Notes: generated by a model from the letters alone, not told the origin. A stretch of 64,000 bases of DNA from Mesorhizobium sp. M1B.F.Ca.ET.045.04.1.1 (GCF_003952465.1 NZ_CP034448.1:3449001-3513000); one strand, 5' to 3'. Positions 1-11,601 are shown, counted from the first letter of the stretch. Translations and numbers: made by a program.

Positions 1-338
1 GAAGGATTTCGGCGTCAACCTGATGACGCTGCCGCCGGGCGGCTGGTCGAGCCAGCGCCACTGGCACAGCCATGAGGACGAGCTGTGCTGGAGGGCGAGC
101 TGACGCTGGTCGAGGACGGCGGCGAAACGCTGCTCAGGGCAGGCGATAGTGCTGCCTTCGCCAAGAACAGCGGCAACTGCACATGATCAACCGCTCGTCG
201 GTGACGGCGCGCTACCTGGAAGTCGGCTCGCACAACCCGGACGATGTCATCACCTGCTCCGACATCGACATGATGAGTCCGAGTTCGGATGGAAGGTTTT
301 TGCATAAGGATGGGAGGGCGTATCCGAGGCAGGGGTGA
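1..338 (+). pseudogene. Cupin-domain protein remnant, 5' end outside window
   Basis: The first reading block carries a cupin-like stretch with HWHSHEDE (metal-binding HxH plus E). It stops at about 100, but the cupin beta-barrel continues in two other frames: EGELTLVEDGGE with an AGD turn from 91, then a block from 183 (INRSSVTARYLEVG ...) ending at the stop at 336-338. Two frameshifts, near 85-92 and 175-183, are needed to join the pieces. The start lies left of the window. With an insertion sequence 120 bases downstream this looks like a decaying gene, although sequencing error in a window-edge gene cannot be excluded. No specific substrate can be named. Confidence 0.7.
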
Positions 339-466
339 GAGCCGAAGGCGCCCTGGCCTATTGACCTGTGCTGGCGTTCGCGCGGCGGCAGGATGGGCAA
401 TCGCCGAGTTGGCGCTGACTCCTCATTCGGCCGCTTCGCGGCCACCTTTCTCCGAGCTAGGGTCTT

Positions 467-1069
467 TCACGTTTTGACGGAAGCATAGCCTGCGTTTGCG
501 AAGTAGTTCTTGCATTCGGCTGGCTCGATGGTTTCGACGAGGTGACCGATGTGACGCCAGGTGTCCTCGACGGTACGTTTCTGAGCTTGGCGCATCCAGT
601 GTTTGATTTTGGCGAAGGCCTGCTCGATCGGATTAAGGTCCGGCGAGTAGGGCGGCAGGTACCAAAGCCTGGCACCGGCGGCCTTGATCATCTGCCTGAT
701 GGCGGCCGACTTATGACTTCCCAGATTGTCCATGATGACGATATCGCCGGGCTTAAGGACAGTGATGAGCTGTTGCTCGACATAAGCGCGGAAGCATTGG
801 CCGTTGATCGGTCCGTCGAAGACACAAGGTGCCGCGAGCCGATCCCAGCGCAGCGCGCCCAGGAAAGTCAGCGTGCGCCAGTGGCCGTGCGGAGCCAAGC
901 CGCGCAGCCGCTTGCCCTTCGGCCCCCAGCCACGCAGCGGAGCCATGTTGGTCTTGATCCAGGTCTCATCGATGAAAACCAGGCACTGCGGATCGAGGCC
1001 GGCCTGCCAGGATCGCCATCGCTGGCGCCTTCGGGCAATATCGGCGCGTGCCTGCTCAAGAGCGAACAA
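467..1069 (-). CDS. IS630 transposase, catalytic DDE frame
   Basis: This is the catalytic half of the IS630 transposase, about 200 residues. The three acidic residues are visible as FIDET (D34), IMDNLGSHK (D114) and PDLNPIEQAF (E149), the DDE order and spacing of the family. It overlaps the end of the N-terminal frame and is probably expressed mainly as a frameshift fusion with it through the A8 tract at 1072-1079. No internal stop or deletion is visible, so the element may still be able to move. Confidence 0.85.
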   Translation of the reverse strand: MFALEQARADIARRRQRWRSWQAGLDPQCLVFIDETWIKTNMAPLRGWGPKGKRLRGLAPHGHWRTLTFLGALRWDRLAAPCVFDGPINGQCFRAYVEQQLITVLKPGDIVIMDNLGSHKSAAIRQMIKAAGARLWYLPPYSPDLNPIEQAFAKIKHWMRQAQKRTVEDTWRHIGHLVETIEPAECKNYFANAGYASVKT

Positions 1070-1415
1070 CGTTTTTTTTGAAGCTCAGCCCCTCGCGGCG
1101 CAGGAATTGCCACACTGCGTTATGCGAAACCTTGACCCCGCGAGCGGCCAACTCATCCTTCAGACCGTGCAGCGTCAGATGCGGCGTCTCACGTAGACGG
1201 GCCGCGATGAAGGCACGGTGCGGCTCCAACACCCTCTTGCGATGTCCACCCATCTTGCCTGGAGCAACCGAACCAGTCGCCCGATGGCGCTGCAACAACT
1301 TCACCGCCGCCGAAACCGAAATGCCAAACCGTTTGGCCGCCGACCGGCGGCTCTCACCACGCAAAACCGCCGCCACAACCCGTTCGCGAAGATCATTCGA
1401 AAGAGGTCGCGTCAT
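1056..1415 (-). CDS. IS630 transposase, N-terminal frame (helix-turn-helix part)
   Basis: This frame encodes the DNA-binding half of an IS630-type transposase. The start is taken at the ATG at 1415 (MTRPLSNDLRERV) because it begins the conserved HTH; an upstream ATG at 1454 exists. Motifs include the first HTH (RRSAAKRFGISVSAAVKLLQ) and a second winged-helix segment (LTLHGLKDELAARG). It terminates soon after an A8 tract (T8 on the plus strand, 1072-1079) with the peptide LSFKKNVVRS, exactly where the catalytic frame begins. The sense continuation KKTLFALEQARAD is read in another frame, so a +1 shift or transcriptional slippage on A8 is needed for a full transposase. Confidence 0.85.
   Translation of the reverse strand: MTRPLSNDLRERVVAAVLRGESRRSAAKRFGISVSAAVKLLQRHRATGSVAPGKMGGHRKRVLEPHRAFIAARLRETPHLTLHGLKDELAARGVKVSHNAVWQFLRREGLSFKKNVVRS
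1072..1079 (-). promoter_or_regulatory. A8 slippage tract joining the two transposase frames
   Basis: The minus-strand mRNA reads TTC AAA AAA AAC here. Losing one A (A7) would read TTC AAA AAA ACG TTG and join the HTH frame to the DDE frame. Homopolymeric A tracts at this place are the usual site of programmed frameshifting or transcriptional slippage in IS630 elements. Confidence 0.6.
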
Positions 1416-1508
1416 CAGATGCTGGCCTCCATTCCAGCCAGCATCTTGAATCACAAATCCGACAAATCGGGAATCCCTTCCGATTCCGTCAAATCTTGAA
1501 CCGCTCTA

Positions 1509-1640
1509 GGGACAGGAGGAAGACGCCGGCGTTGGTATTCCTCTCCCCAGAGAGAAGTCAGGCGAGCGTGGCGGGGTGGGGCGAAGGGGCCTGCGAAACT
1601 CTGCTCAAACTCACAGACGACGGCAAATGACTGCGAACCC
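1509..1640. repeat. Short degenerate intergenic repeat right of the IS
   Basis: Positions about 1540-1600 contain a 'ctctccccagagag...ggcgagcgtggcggggtgggg' type of sequence resembling the dispersed mosaic repeats seen at 12430-12480 and 14095-14278. No gene is supported here; a short open frame across it is only the translation of this repeat. Confidence 0.35.
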
Positions 1641-2261
1641 CTAGAATACCTCACGCAGCACTTTACAGGTAAGAACTATGGTTGGGATCGCCAACAGAGT
1701 TAACCCAATTGCATATAGGTAAAAACACAATATCATAAAAATATTGTTTTCGCTATCCAGTTCAATATAATGGGAATATAAGACATATTTTGTTGATCTC
1801 TCAGATCTTGACCCCTATGACTTTAGGATATCGCGTATGGATTCTATTCTAGGAATATCAGCTGTCACGCTTTTTCGATCTAACAGGAATCCGCACATAT
1901 TTATTACCTCTTCATCCAGTAACGTATTGAATTTGTAATCTATGTATACTGTGTACGACGTAAATTGTTTTACTTCTGCGGAGCAGACAATTTGGTATAT
2001 CGAAGATGCAATGCCAAAAAACAGGAGTCCGAAATAAGTCCAGTAAAATGAGGATATCTCAGTAAAAGCTAATCCAACATTCGCAGCCGTGTCTGTCCCT
2101 GCAGTGGGGTAGCTCAACTTTAGAATACCTCGAACATGCTCATTAAAGAGTATCAAGTATCCGAAAAACGGGATAATCAAAGAGAGCCGGGCCGGAGTTG
2201 AATTCCCAAGCGAACGGACTTTGCTCCAGCGTAAACGCTTATGAAAGTTAGATAGGCACAT
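1641..2261 (-). CDS. Small membrane protein of AT-rich unit, with in-frame amber codon
   Basis: Not a recognised family. The ATG at 2261 directly follows the TGA (2264-2262) of the upstream ATPase continuation, so translation is probably coupled. Residues 1-148 contain two likely membrane helices (about 24-41 and 72-93) and end at a TAG at 1817-1815. The same frame then stays open for 57 more codons to a second TAG at 1643-1641. This extension has a third strongly hydrophobic helix (about residues 173-199, IFMILCFYLYAIG...) and a basic tail. The protein is therefore either a 206-residue three-helix protein needing amber readthrough, a 148-residue protein with a fossil tail, or a gene with a recent nonsense mutation. 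Base composition is much more AT-rich than the surroundings, suggesting transfer. Confidence 0.6.
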
Positions 2262-3667
2262 TCAAGTTTGAATTCCATCCAAAATAGATTGAATGTCTTG
2301 CGGCTGTAAGGCCCAGCGATATGCAGGATGTATTTCCCACTCGTATCCAAAATCCGCAAACTCTGGGGCAAGAAAGCGCGCCTCGCTGAAGTATCGGCGT
2401 TCAATACCCCCGTTGCTCTCAATCCGAGCAGTTATGAAATCAATCTTATACAAAAATTGAATCAAGCTTCCTGAGTTCACAGCTCGCCGGTTCGTAAACG
2501 ACAAATTCACGTGACGTAGAGCGTTATTCAGTTTTGCGCGTAGCCGGTCTGTTGTGAACTGGAAATTTTCTGCAGTTGTCCTTTCTTTTTTGTGGGTCGC
2601 ATTTCCAAAAGTAACTTCTCTATCTCGGGAAGCTCACTCTTGAATTCATTGATGACATCTTGGAGGCGTTCTTGTGAGTACGGTTCTAGGGAGCGCTCAA
2701 GATGGGTGGTGGTTATAACTTCAGCACGGTCGGCGTAAGCGTTTCGTGCCGAAAGCTGAAAAAGCTTAATAAGATCACGTGGCCTTGCTCGTGTCATTGA
2801 CATAAGTATCGAATATGTTGGTCGATCTTCCCAACGGCCACGACCTTGATACCGCGGGGTAATGACCTTCGATAGGATCTGTTCGGAGATTTGTCGTTGA
2901 GACATAACGTTTATCTCATCGTCACTCTTCCTAATCGAGAAATATGATACTACTCTTTTTGCAGCTAGCCGAAAAATTTCATCGTTAGTCCATCGGAGCC
3001 AAATGACATTTCTTTCGATCTTGTCTGTAGATTCATCCGAAGTTCTTACCAAGAAGTAGACGTCGCTTCTCAGTCCCATACGGAATCTAATTTTTGGAAA
3101 TTCGCCGCCAATATCTCGAATTGCGTTAAGAAGAGCAGATATATTACGGATGTCATCAGGCGAGGCAGACCAAGCGCGATCGATGTCGTCGATATAAATG
3201 TTAATTGGGTTTCCATCGGCCTTTTCCGCAAGGGCCTTTTCCAGAATTCTCGACAAGTCGCGTGGCTTGGCGTTCGTAAGCTCCGCCACCACATCGCGCG
3301 ATCCAAGGCCGTATTTGTTCAGGAAGAAGTCTTCTATTGCCTCTAGAAGAAGGCCGCGCTTCCACTCTTCGATGCGCAGTATGAAGTCTGTTTGCGCTAA
3401 CGCTGCCGTTCTAACGTTCACAATGTCATTGGGCCTCAGCCAGATGGAAGGCAGTCCTTTCTCTTGATCGTCAAGATATGCGCGTTTGAGGAGAGCACTT
3501 TTTCCGATACCTTTGTGCCCGACGAGAATGCGGGCTGAGAGGTCCGACACAAGTGAGTCGTATGCCCGGTTGCGGTAGAAATATTCTTTGAAACGCGTTG
3601 GGTCTTCGTTCTCGGCGTCATCAGCGCCAAAGATTTTTTCAATTGTAACGTCGTCAAACTGCGTCAT
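2262..3667 (-). CDS. P-loop ATPase (Sll1717-like), joined by -1 frameshift
   Basis: The zero frame from ATG 3667 gives 379 residues with Walker A GHKGIGKS (50-57) and Walker B IYIDDID (157-163), in the arrangement I associate with the Sll1717-type P-loop ATPases (FGADDAE near the N terminus, then LVGHKGIGKSAL). It stops at 2530-2528. At 2591-2585 the mRNA has the in-frame heptamer A AAA AAG. A -1 slip there continues through ENFQFTTDRLRAKLNNALRH and SLIQFLYKIDFITAR to WEIHPAYRWALQ, ending at 2264-2262. The joined product is 468 residues with a C-terminal domain that looks genuinely coding. The gene is AT-rich and foreign-looking, and stop and start of the next gene touch. Its role is unknown; such ATPases often sit in accessory or defence-like loci (inference). 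Confidence 0.7.
2585..2591 (-). promoter_or_regulatory. A AAA AAG slippery heptamer in the ATPase gene
   Basis: In the zero frame the codons are ACA AAA AAG, so A AAA AAG sits in the exact phase required for -1 tandem slippage, as in dnaX. Seven bases downstream a weak hairpin can form (AACTG ... CAGTT, with GAA/TTC inside). A single-base loss from a run of seven As would look identical, so this is a candidate recoding site and not a proven one. Confidence 0.45.
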
Positions 3668-3777
3668 CTGAGCACCTTGGATGAGAGTTCCATATTTTCA
3701 AGCAATACAAGATTCGGCAAGCTTGAGTGCAGGCGCTCTTTGGCCAGAGACCGGTTGATCGCTACATTGAGGTAGGA

Positions 3778-7284
<3,507 letters not shown>

Positions 7285-7423
7285 GTTCGAAAATTCCGTT
7301 CGGCGAGCGGCTTGCACGAAAAACCGGGCGGGGAGGACCCGGCCGGTTGTGCTTGCGATTCTGGTATCAGGCTAGGAGGGCCTTATAGGGAAGAGTTTTG
7401 GCGGATGTAACCCCGAAAATGCG

Positions 7424-7550
7424 GGATTAGGCAGTAGGCAATAGGCAATAGGCAATAGGGTAACAGGGCGTCCGGTGTCATCTCCTGCTGCCCGATCCTG
7501 CTGCCTACTGCCTAATCCCTACTGCCTACTGCCCAACCCCTATTCCCCCA
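7424..7550. repeat. GGCAATA-rich inverted repeat upstream of carB
   Basis: A 16-bp arm at 7424-7439 (GGATTAGGCAGTAGGC) is perfectly complementary to 7503-7518. Around it are several direct copies of GGCAATA (7437-7460) and of CCTACTGCC (7504-7534). It fills the gap between the carB start and the end of the upstream gene. Nothing else is seen in this gap. Confidence 0.7.
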
Positions 7551-8358
7551 GTGCCAGCTGGTCCGTAATCTCGAACCGTTCCGAAACGCCGACGCGGATC
7601 ATGTTGAGGGTGCCTTCGCGGGTGAAGCGGAATTCCTCGGATGAATCCGAGCTAGCGGGCTGACCGTTGTGGAAGGTAATGACGCGCCTTCCGCCGTCGG
7701 GCCAGGTCACGGTCACCGTGCTGTCGCCGTCCGTGCGCGCGACGCTGACCTCGCAGCGTGTCATCGGCTGGCCGATATTGCGGGCGCAGGGAATGCCGCC
7801 GGCCGCATCGGGACCAGGGGTGTCGGATTGAGCGGTTGCCGAGGGCGCGAAGGCGAGGCCATAGGCATCCTGCATGGCGGTCACGCTGATATCGGCCGCG
7901 GATGGCGGGTCGGCCGGCTCGCTGCCACCCAGGCGCGCGGCGATGTCGGGCGACGGCGCTTCGGGGGGCTGAGCCGCGTTGGCTTCCTCAGACGCGACGG
8001 GTTCGGCTGCCGGTGCTGCGGCATCTTCAGTCGCGGGCGCCGGGTTGTTGGGGCTGAGGTAGCGGGCGGGCGCCCATCCGACGATGTGCGCGTCCTGCGT
8101 ATCCTCGACCTTGCACCACGGATAACCGTTGACGAGGTTGCAGCCGAAATTCTTCACGGCCGCGCCATTGGGCAGGCGCGCCGCGATCTTTCCATCCGGT
8201 GAAGCGGTGGCGCGGATGTTGAGCAGATCGTCCGGCGCGAGGCCGCCGATGATCGAAATGATCGGTCCCGGCGCGTCCTCGGCCAAAGCCGGCAGGGTGG
8301 CCAGCAGCAAAGGAGCGGCGATCAGCAATGTCGATCGGAGCGTGACTTTGCGCTTCAT
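7540..8358 (-). CDS. Exported SH3-domain protein
   Basis: Start taken at MKRKVTLRSTLLIAAPLLL (8358), which begins a clear signal peptide cleaved after about residue 27 (ALA). Residues about 38-95 form a bacterial SH3 (SH3b) module: LLNIRATASPDGKIAARLPNG then GYPWCKV and GWAPARYL. An Ala/Pro/Glu-rich linker follows, and then a C-terminal domain of about 90 residues with CARNIGQPMTRCEVSVAR, a beta-rich segment. 272 residues. Envelope localisation is expected; the binding partner is not evident. It stands alone, upstream of carB on the same strand. Confidence 0.8.
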   Translation of the reverse strand: MKRKVTLRSTLLIAAPLLLATLPALAEDAPGPIISIIGGLAPDDLLNIRATASPDGKIAARLPNGAAVKNFGCNLVNGYPWCKVEDTQDAHIVGWAPARYLSPNNPAPATEDAAAPAAEPVASEEANAAQPPEAPSPDIAARLGGSEPADPPSAADISVTAMQDAYGLAFAPSATAQSDTPGPDAAGGIPCARNIGQPMTRCEVSVARTDGDSTVTVTWPDGGRRVITFHNGQPASSDSSEEFRFTREGTLNMIRVGVSERFEITDQLALGE

Positions 8359-8429
8359 GTGGTCTCCAAAATGGACGCTTCGGCTTTCCATTCAGCCCGA
8401 GATATCGCTCAATCGGATATAAGCTTCGC

Positions 8430-9179
8430 TTAATCCTTCATGAATCCGGTTCGCAAGGCGTGCGCCCATTCCGGCCTGCCCGCCCGTTCGGCCTGCTTTG
8501 CGGCGGCTTCATGGTCGTAGTCCACGGCAATCGCCTCGAAGCGGTCGGGGGCACCCAGTTCGACGATGCCATAGCGCGCATGCGGGGCACCTTGTTCGGA
8601 GACATGCGCCGGAGGCGTATCGTCGGCATAGGCGGGGCAGCCGACGCTGCCGGGGTTGAAGACGACCGGGCCGCCCGGAATGCGGATGAGTTCGTTGCGA
8701 TGGCTGTGGCCGCACAGCGCGACACGGCAGGCGGGGTCGAGCGACTTCAGCCGGCGCCTGATCGTGCTGAGCGGCGCGCGCACCAGCTGGCCGTCTACGA
8801 TCGCGTCGGCAAGGTATTTTTCGTCGTGATCAGGCCGGGCATGGAAGGCGACGACGCCCGGCGCGATCTCGAGCGTGAGCGGCAAGGCAAACAGCGCTTG
8901 GCGCCGCGCTGGCGTCAGCCGCTCCTGCGCATAGCGGTCGGATGGCCACATGTTCTCGTCGGCCGGGTCCTCGGCGACACGGCGGTCGTGGTTGCCGCGC
9001 ACCGTCGGCAGGCCGAGCGCTTCCAGCCTTTGCATCGTCTCGCGCGGCCACAGCGGTCCGGAGACGCAATCGCCGAGATTGACGACGAGGTCGGCGCCGC
9101 CGCGGCGCTCGAGATCGTCGAGCACGGCGTCCAAGGCCAGCACGTTGCCGTGGATGTCGGCGAGGACGGCGATGCGCAT
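8430..9179 (-). CDS. Metallophosphoesterase (calcineurin-like, YfcE type)
   Basis: 249 residues with the dimetal phosphoesterase signature: ADIHGN (D8, H10), NLGDCVSGP, TVRGNHD and later FHARPDHD and CGHSHRN. The fold is that of small bacterial serine/threonine or nucleotide phosphodiesterases; the natural substrate cannot be told. Its ATG overlaps the TGA of the ArsR-type regulator upstream by one base (TGATG), so the two are co-translated and the regulator probably controls this gene. Confidence 0.88.
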   Translation of the reverse strand: MRIAVLADIHGNVLALDAVLDDLERRGGADLVVNLGDCVSGPLWPRETMQRLEALGLPTVRGNHDRRVAEDPADENMWPSDRYAQERLTPARRQALFALPLTLEIAPGVVAFHARPDHDEKYLADAIVDGQLVRAPLSTIRRRLKSLDPACRVALCGHSHRNELIRIPGGPVVFNPGSVGCPAYADDTPPAHVSEQGAPHARYGIVELGAPDRFEAIAVDYDHEAAAKQAERAGRPEWAHALRTGFMKD

Positions 9180-9535
9180 CAGGCGTCGATTTCGGTGTCG
9201 GCGGAGCCGACCATGGGAAGCGCCTTGTCATCGCCGGCGGCCGCAATCACGCTGTCGAGCAGGCCGGGGAAGCGCCTGTCGAGGTCGTCGCGCCGCAGCG
9301 TGATCAGCCGGCTGGTGCCGACTGCTTCGGTGCGCGTCACGCCGGCCTCACGCAGCTTGGCGAGGTGGTAGGAGAGGTTGGTCTTGGAGGCGAGGTCGAG
9401 GAACTTGCCGCAGTTCATCGGCACGCCTTCCTTGCTGGCGAGATAGCGCACGATGGCGAGCCTGGTCGGATCGCCGAGCACGGCAAGCACGATCGGCAGG
9501 CTGATCTGGTCGGCGGTCGGATGGGGCAGGGTCAT
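9179..9535 (-). CDS. ArsR-family transcriptional regulator
   Basis: 118 residues with a winged-helix: LAVLGDPTRLAIVRYLASKEGVPMNCG, LASKTNLSYHLAKLREAGVTRTEAVGTSRLITLRRDDL. No ArsR-type CxC metal motif is seen in the recognition helix; only one cysteine is present, so the signal is unlikely to be arsenite. It is the first gene of a two-gene unit with the phosphoesterase and lies divergent from an MFS exporter at 9728, which is a natural second target. Confidence 0.88.
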   Translation of the reverse strand: MTLPHPTADQISLPIVLAVLGDPTRLAIVRYLASKEGVPMNCGKFLDLASKTNLSYHLAKLREAGVTRTEAVGTSRLITLRRDDLDRRFPGLLDSVIAAAGDDKALPMVGSADTEIDA

Positions 9536-9696
9536 GGCCGAGAATTAAGCGCAAACGCAACCAACTTCAACGCGTCTCCTCTCCTTGCCGGTCTACACAG
9601 CTTCTCAGTTTTTACCACGTCCTGACACAGGGCTGTCAGCAGGGTTCAGCTATTTTTCCCTGGATCCGTTGACATCATGCGCTGTTGTGTCCAATT

Positions 9697-9714
9697 GTTC
9701 AATAACTTTTGAAC
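9697..9714. promoter_or_regulatory. Palindromic operator candidate before MFS gene
   Basis: GTTCAA-TAACTT-TTGAAC is a 6+6 inverted repeat located 14 bases upstream of the MFS start, following a TTGACA-like hexamer at 9669. It sits between the divergent ArsR regulator and the transporter, so binding by that regulator is plausible but not shown. Confidence 0.4.
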
Positions 9715-9727
9715 TAAGGACACATCC

Positions 9728-10906
9728 ATGGACAAGCGGATCTTCTGGCTTGCGCTCGGATCGTTCGCGATCTCGACCGAGGGCTTCGTCATCTCCAGCC
9801 TTCTTCCCGACATCGCCTCGGATGCCGGCATCTCCGTTCCGCTCGCCGGATCGCTGATCACCGCCTTCGCGCTCGCCTATGCGATTGGCGCGCCGGTGCT
9901 TGCGACGCTGACCGGCGAGTGGGACCGGCGGCGCGTCATCCTGTGGACGCTGGTGTTCTTCGTGATCGGCAACCTGGTCGCGGCGGTGAGCTCGTCCTTC
10001 GAATTGCTGCTGATTGCGCGGATCGTCATGGCGCTGTCGTCCGGCCTGTTCGCGGCGACCGCTCAAGGCACGGCCGTGGCGCTGGTCGACGACCATCACC
10101 GGGCGCGTGCCATCGCCGTCGTCGTCGGCGGCACCACGGTTGCGGTCGCGGTCGGCGCGCCGCTTGGGGCGCTGGTGGCAGCGATTGCCGGTTGGCGCGG
10201 AACCTTCTTCGCCATCGCCGGGCTCGGCGCGATTGCCGGCGCGATCCTGTGGTGGCGGCTACCGCGCGGCATCGTCGGCACCAGGCTGCCGCTGAAGCGC
10301 AGGCTGGCGGCAGCGGTCCGCCCCGGCGTGATGCCGATCCTTTTGACGACGGTGCTGGCGCTGGTCGGCGCCTTCACCGTCTTTGCCTTCATCGCGCCTT
10401 TGGCCATCGAGGGCGGCGGCCTCAGCCCACTTGCGTTGCCGGGCACGCTGCTTGCCTTCGGCATCGGTGCCGTCATCGGCAACATTGCCGGCGGCCAGGC
10501 CGCCGACCGTTTCGGCGCGGCGCGCACCGTCGGCTGGTCGCTGGCGCTCTCCGCGGCCACGCTCGTCACTTTCTCGCTGATCCCGACCTTCCTGCCGCAT
10601 TCGATCGCCGGGCCGGCGCTGATGGGCATGATGGTGCCGTGGGGCATCGTCGGCTGGGCCTTCCCGCCGGCGCAGGCGAGCCGCATCATCAAGATCGCGC
10701 CCGATGCAGCGCCCATCGTACTGTCGCTCAACGCTTCGGCGCTTTATTTCGGCGTCGCGCTCGGCGCGGTCGTCGGCGGCGCGGTGCTGCGCTTCGGCGC
10801 GCCGGCCGATCTCGGCGTGATCGCCGCGATGTTCCCGATCGTGGGGCTGGGTGTAGTGCTGGCGGGCCGCGTGTTTGCGCGGCCGGTTGCAATGCCTGCG
10901 GAATAG
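9728..10906 (+). CDS. MFS transporter, AraJ-type exporter
   Basis: 392 residues and about 12 hydrophobic helices, beginning MDKRIFWLALGSFAISTEGF. The TM2-3 loop carries the drug:H+ antiporter pattern (TGEWDRRRVI), and the family hallmark GTEGFVI is close to the seen STEGFVISSLLPDIA. Substrates of this class are sugars, amphenicol-type drugs or nucleosides; no substrate can be assigned. A purine-rich site (AAGGA) precedes the ATG. Divergent from an ArsR regulator. Confidence 0.88.
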   Translation: MDKRIFWLALGSFAISTEGFVISSLLPDIASDAGISVPLAGSLITAFALAYAIGAPVLATLTGEWDRRRVILWTLVFFVIGNLVAAVSSSFELLLIARIVMALSSGLFAATAQGTAVALVDDHHRARAIAVVVGGTTVAVAVGAPLGALVAAIAGWRGTFFAIAGLGAIAGAILWWRLPRGIVGTRLPLKRRLAAAVRPGVMPILLTTVLALVGAFTVFAFIAPLAIEGGGLSPLALPGTLLAFGIGAVIGNIAGGQAADRFGAARTVGWSLALSAATLVTFSLIPTFLPHSIAGPALMGMMVPWGIVGWAFPPAQASRIIKIAPDAAPIVLSLNASALYFGVALGAVVGGAVLRFGAPADLGVIAAMFPIVGLGVVLAGRVFARPVAMPAE

Positions 10907-10945
10907 TTCGCTAAAACGCCATAGAGCTTACTGACGGCCTCTTCT

Positions 10946-11410
10946 TCAGATGGAAGGAGCGGCCGTCGCCATTTCCAGATCCAGGTCAGCCACGGCGTCC
11001 AGCGCTGCACGAAGCTTCGCGGCCTGCTCCGCGCCGACCTTGTCCTCGAATTGCCGTTGGGCAGCGCTCCACAGCTTGATCGCCTCGTCGAGCTTGGCCT
11101 GGCCTTGCGGCGTCAACCGCACGCGCTTGATGCGGCGGTCGTCCTTGTCGGCGAAAGTCTCGACATAACCGTCGCGGATCAGCGGCTTCAACGTGTGGCC
11201 AAGCGCCGACAGGTCCATGATCAGCGCCTCGGCGATGGCGCCCATCGCCGGCTCGCTGCCGACATGGATTTGAAAGATCAGGCCAAACTGCGTTCCCTTC
11301 AGGCCCGAAGGCGCCAGCGCGTCGTCGTAGAAGCGGCCGAGCCTGCGCGCGGCGCGCCGCAAGGTGGCGTTGTTGCAACGGCTGAATCCGGGCTGTCTGG
11401 CTTCGGTCAT
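10946..11410 (-). CDS. MarR-family transcriptional regulator
   Basis: 154 residues starting MTEARQPGFSRCNNATLRRAARRLGRFYD; the start at 11410 is chosen because the open frame above it crosses the operator region. Winged helix at about 55-110, including LSALGHTLKPLIRDGYVETFADKDDRRIKRVRLTPQG, the classic MarR beta-hairpin with DxRxxR. Divergent from the SDR gene at 11602, with a perfect palindrome in between, which makes autoregulation plus control of the SDR likely. Confidence 0.9.
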   Translation of the reverse strand: MTEARQPGFSRCNNATLRRAARRLGRFYDDALAPSGLKGTQFGLIFQIHVGSEPAMGAIAEALIMDLSALGHTLKPLIRDGYVETFADKDDRRIKRVRLTPQGQAKLDEAIKLWSAAQRQFEDKVGAEQAAKLRAALDAVADLDLEMATAAPSI

Positions 11411-11483
11411 ATCCACTCCTTGCCGGCGCGAAGGTGTGCCAGCCTGCCGCAGAAATAGTTTTCCCGACTGCCGTTGACAAGAT

Positions 11484-11524
11484 AGTGGCATATACCTACT
11501 TCGCCGAAAGTGGCATATGCCACT
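11484..11524. promoter_or_regulatory. MarR operator pair
   Basis: AGTGGCATATGCCACT at 11509-11524 is a perfect 16-bp palindrome. A second, half-matching copy AGTGGCATATAC lies at 11484-11495, 25 bases upstream. TTGACA at 11474-11479 could be the -35 of the SDR promoter, placing the operators over and downstream of the core promoter. Confidence 0.65.
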
Positions 11525-11601
11525 AATTGGAAATTGGACATAGGCTGGGCGGCTGACGCGTCCGTCTACGCCGAGCGAACAGGACGAAAAGGAACAGGAC
11601 A

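Larger units (their letters stand above)
458..1508 (-). mobile_element. IS630-family insertion sequence, complete
   Basis: The ends are imperfect inverted repeats of about 27 bp: the sequence from 458 rightwards and the reverse complement from 1508 leftwards share TAG.G....TTCA.G.TTTGACGGAA.C (about 20 of 27 positions). Both ends abut TA, as expected for IS630/Tc1 elements that duplicate a TA target. Between them lie two overlapping transposase frames on the minus strand. Length is about 1.05 kb, normal for the family. No passenger gene is present. Confidence 0.85.

Noticed and set aside
1451..1654. Small minus-strand ORF right of the IS
   Set aside because: It spans the IS end and a degenerate intergenic repeat, and has no coding motif.
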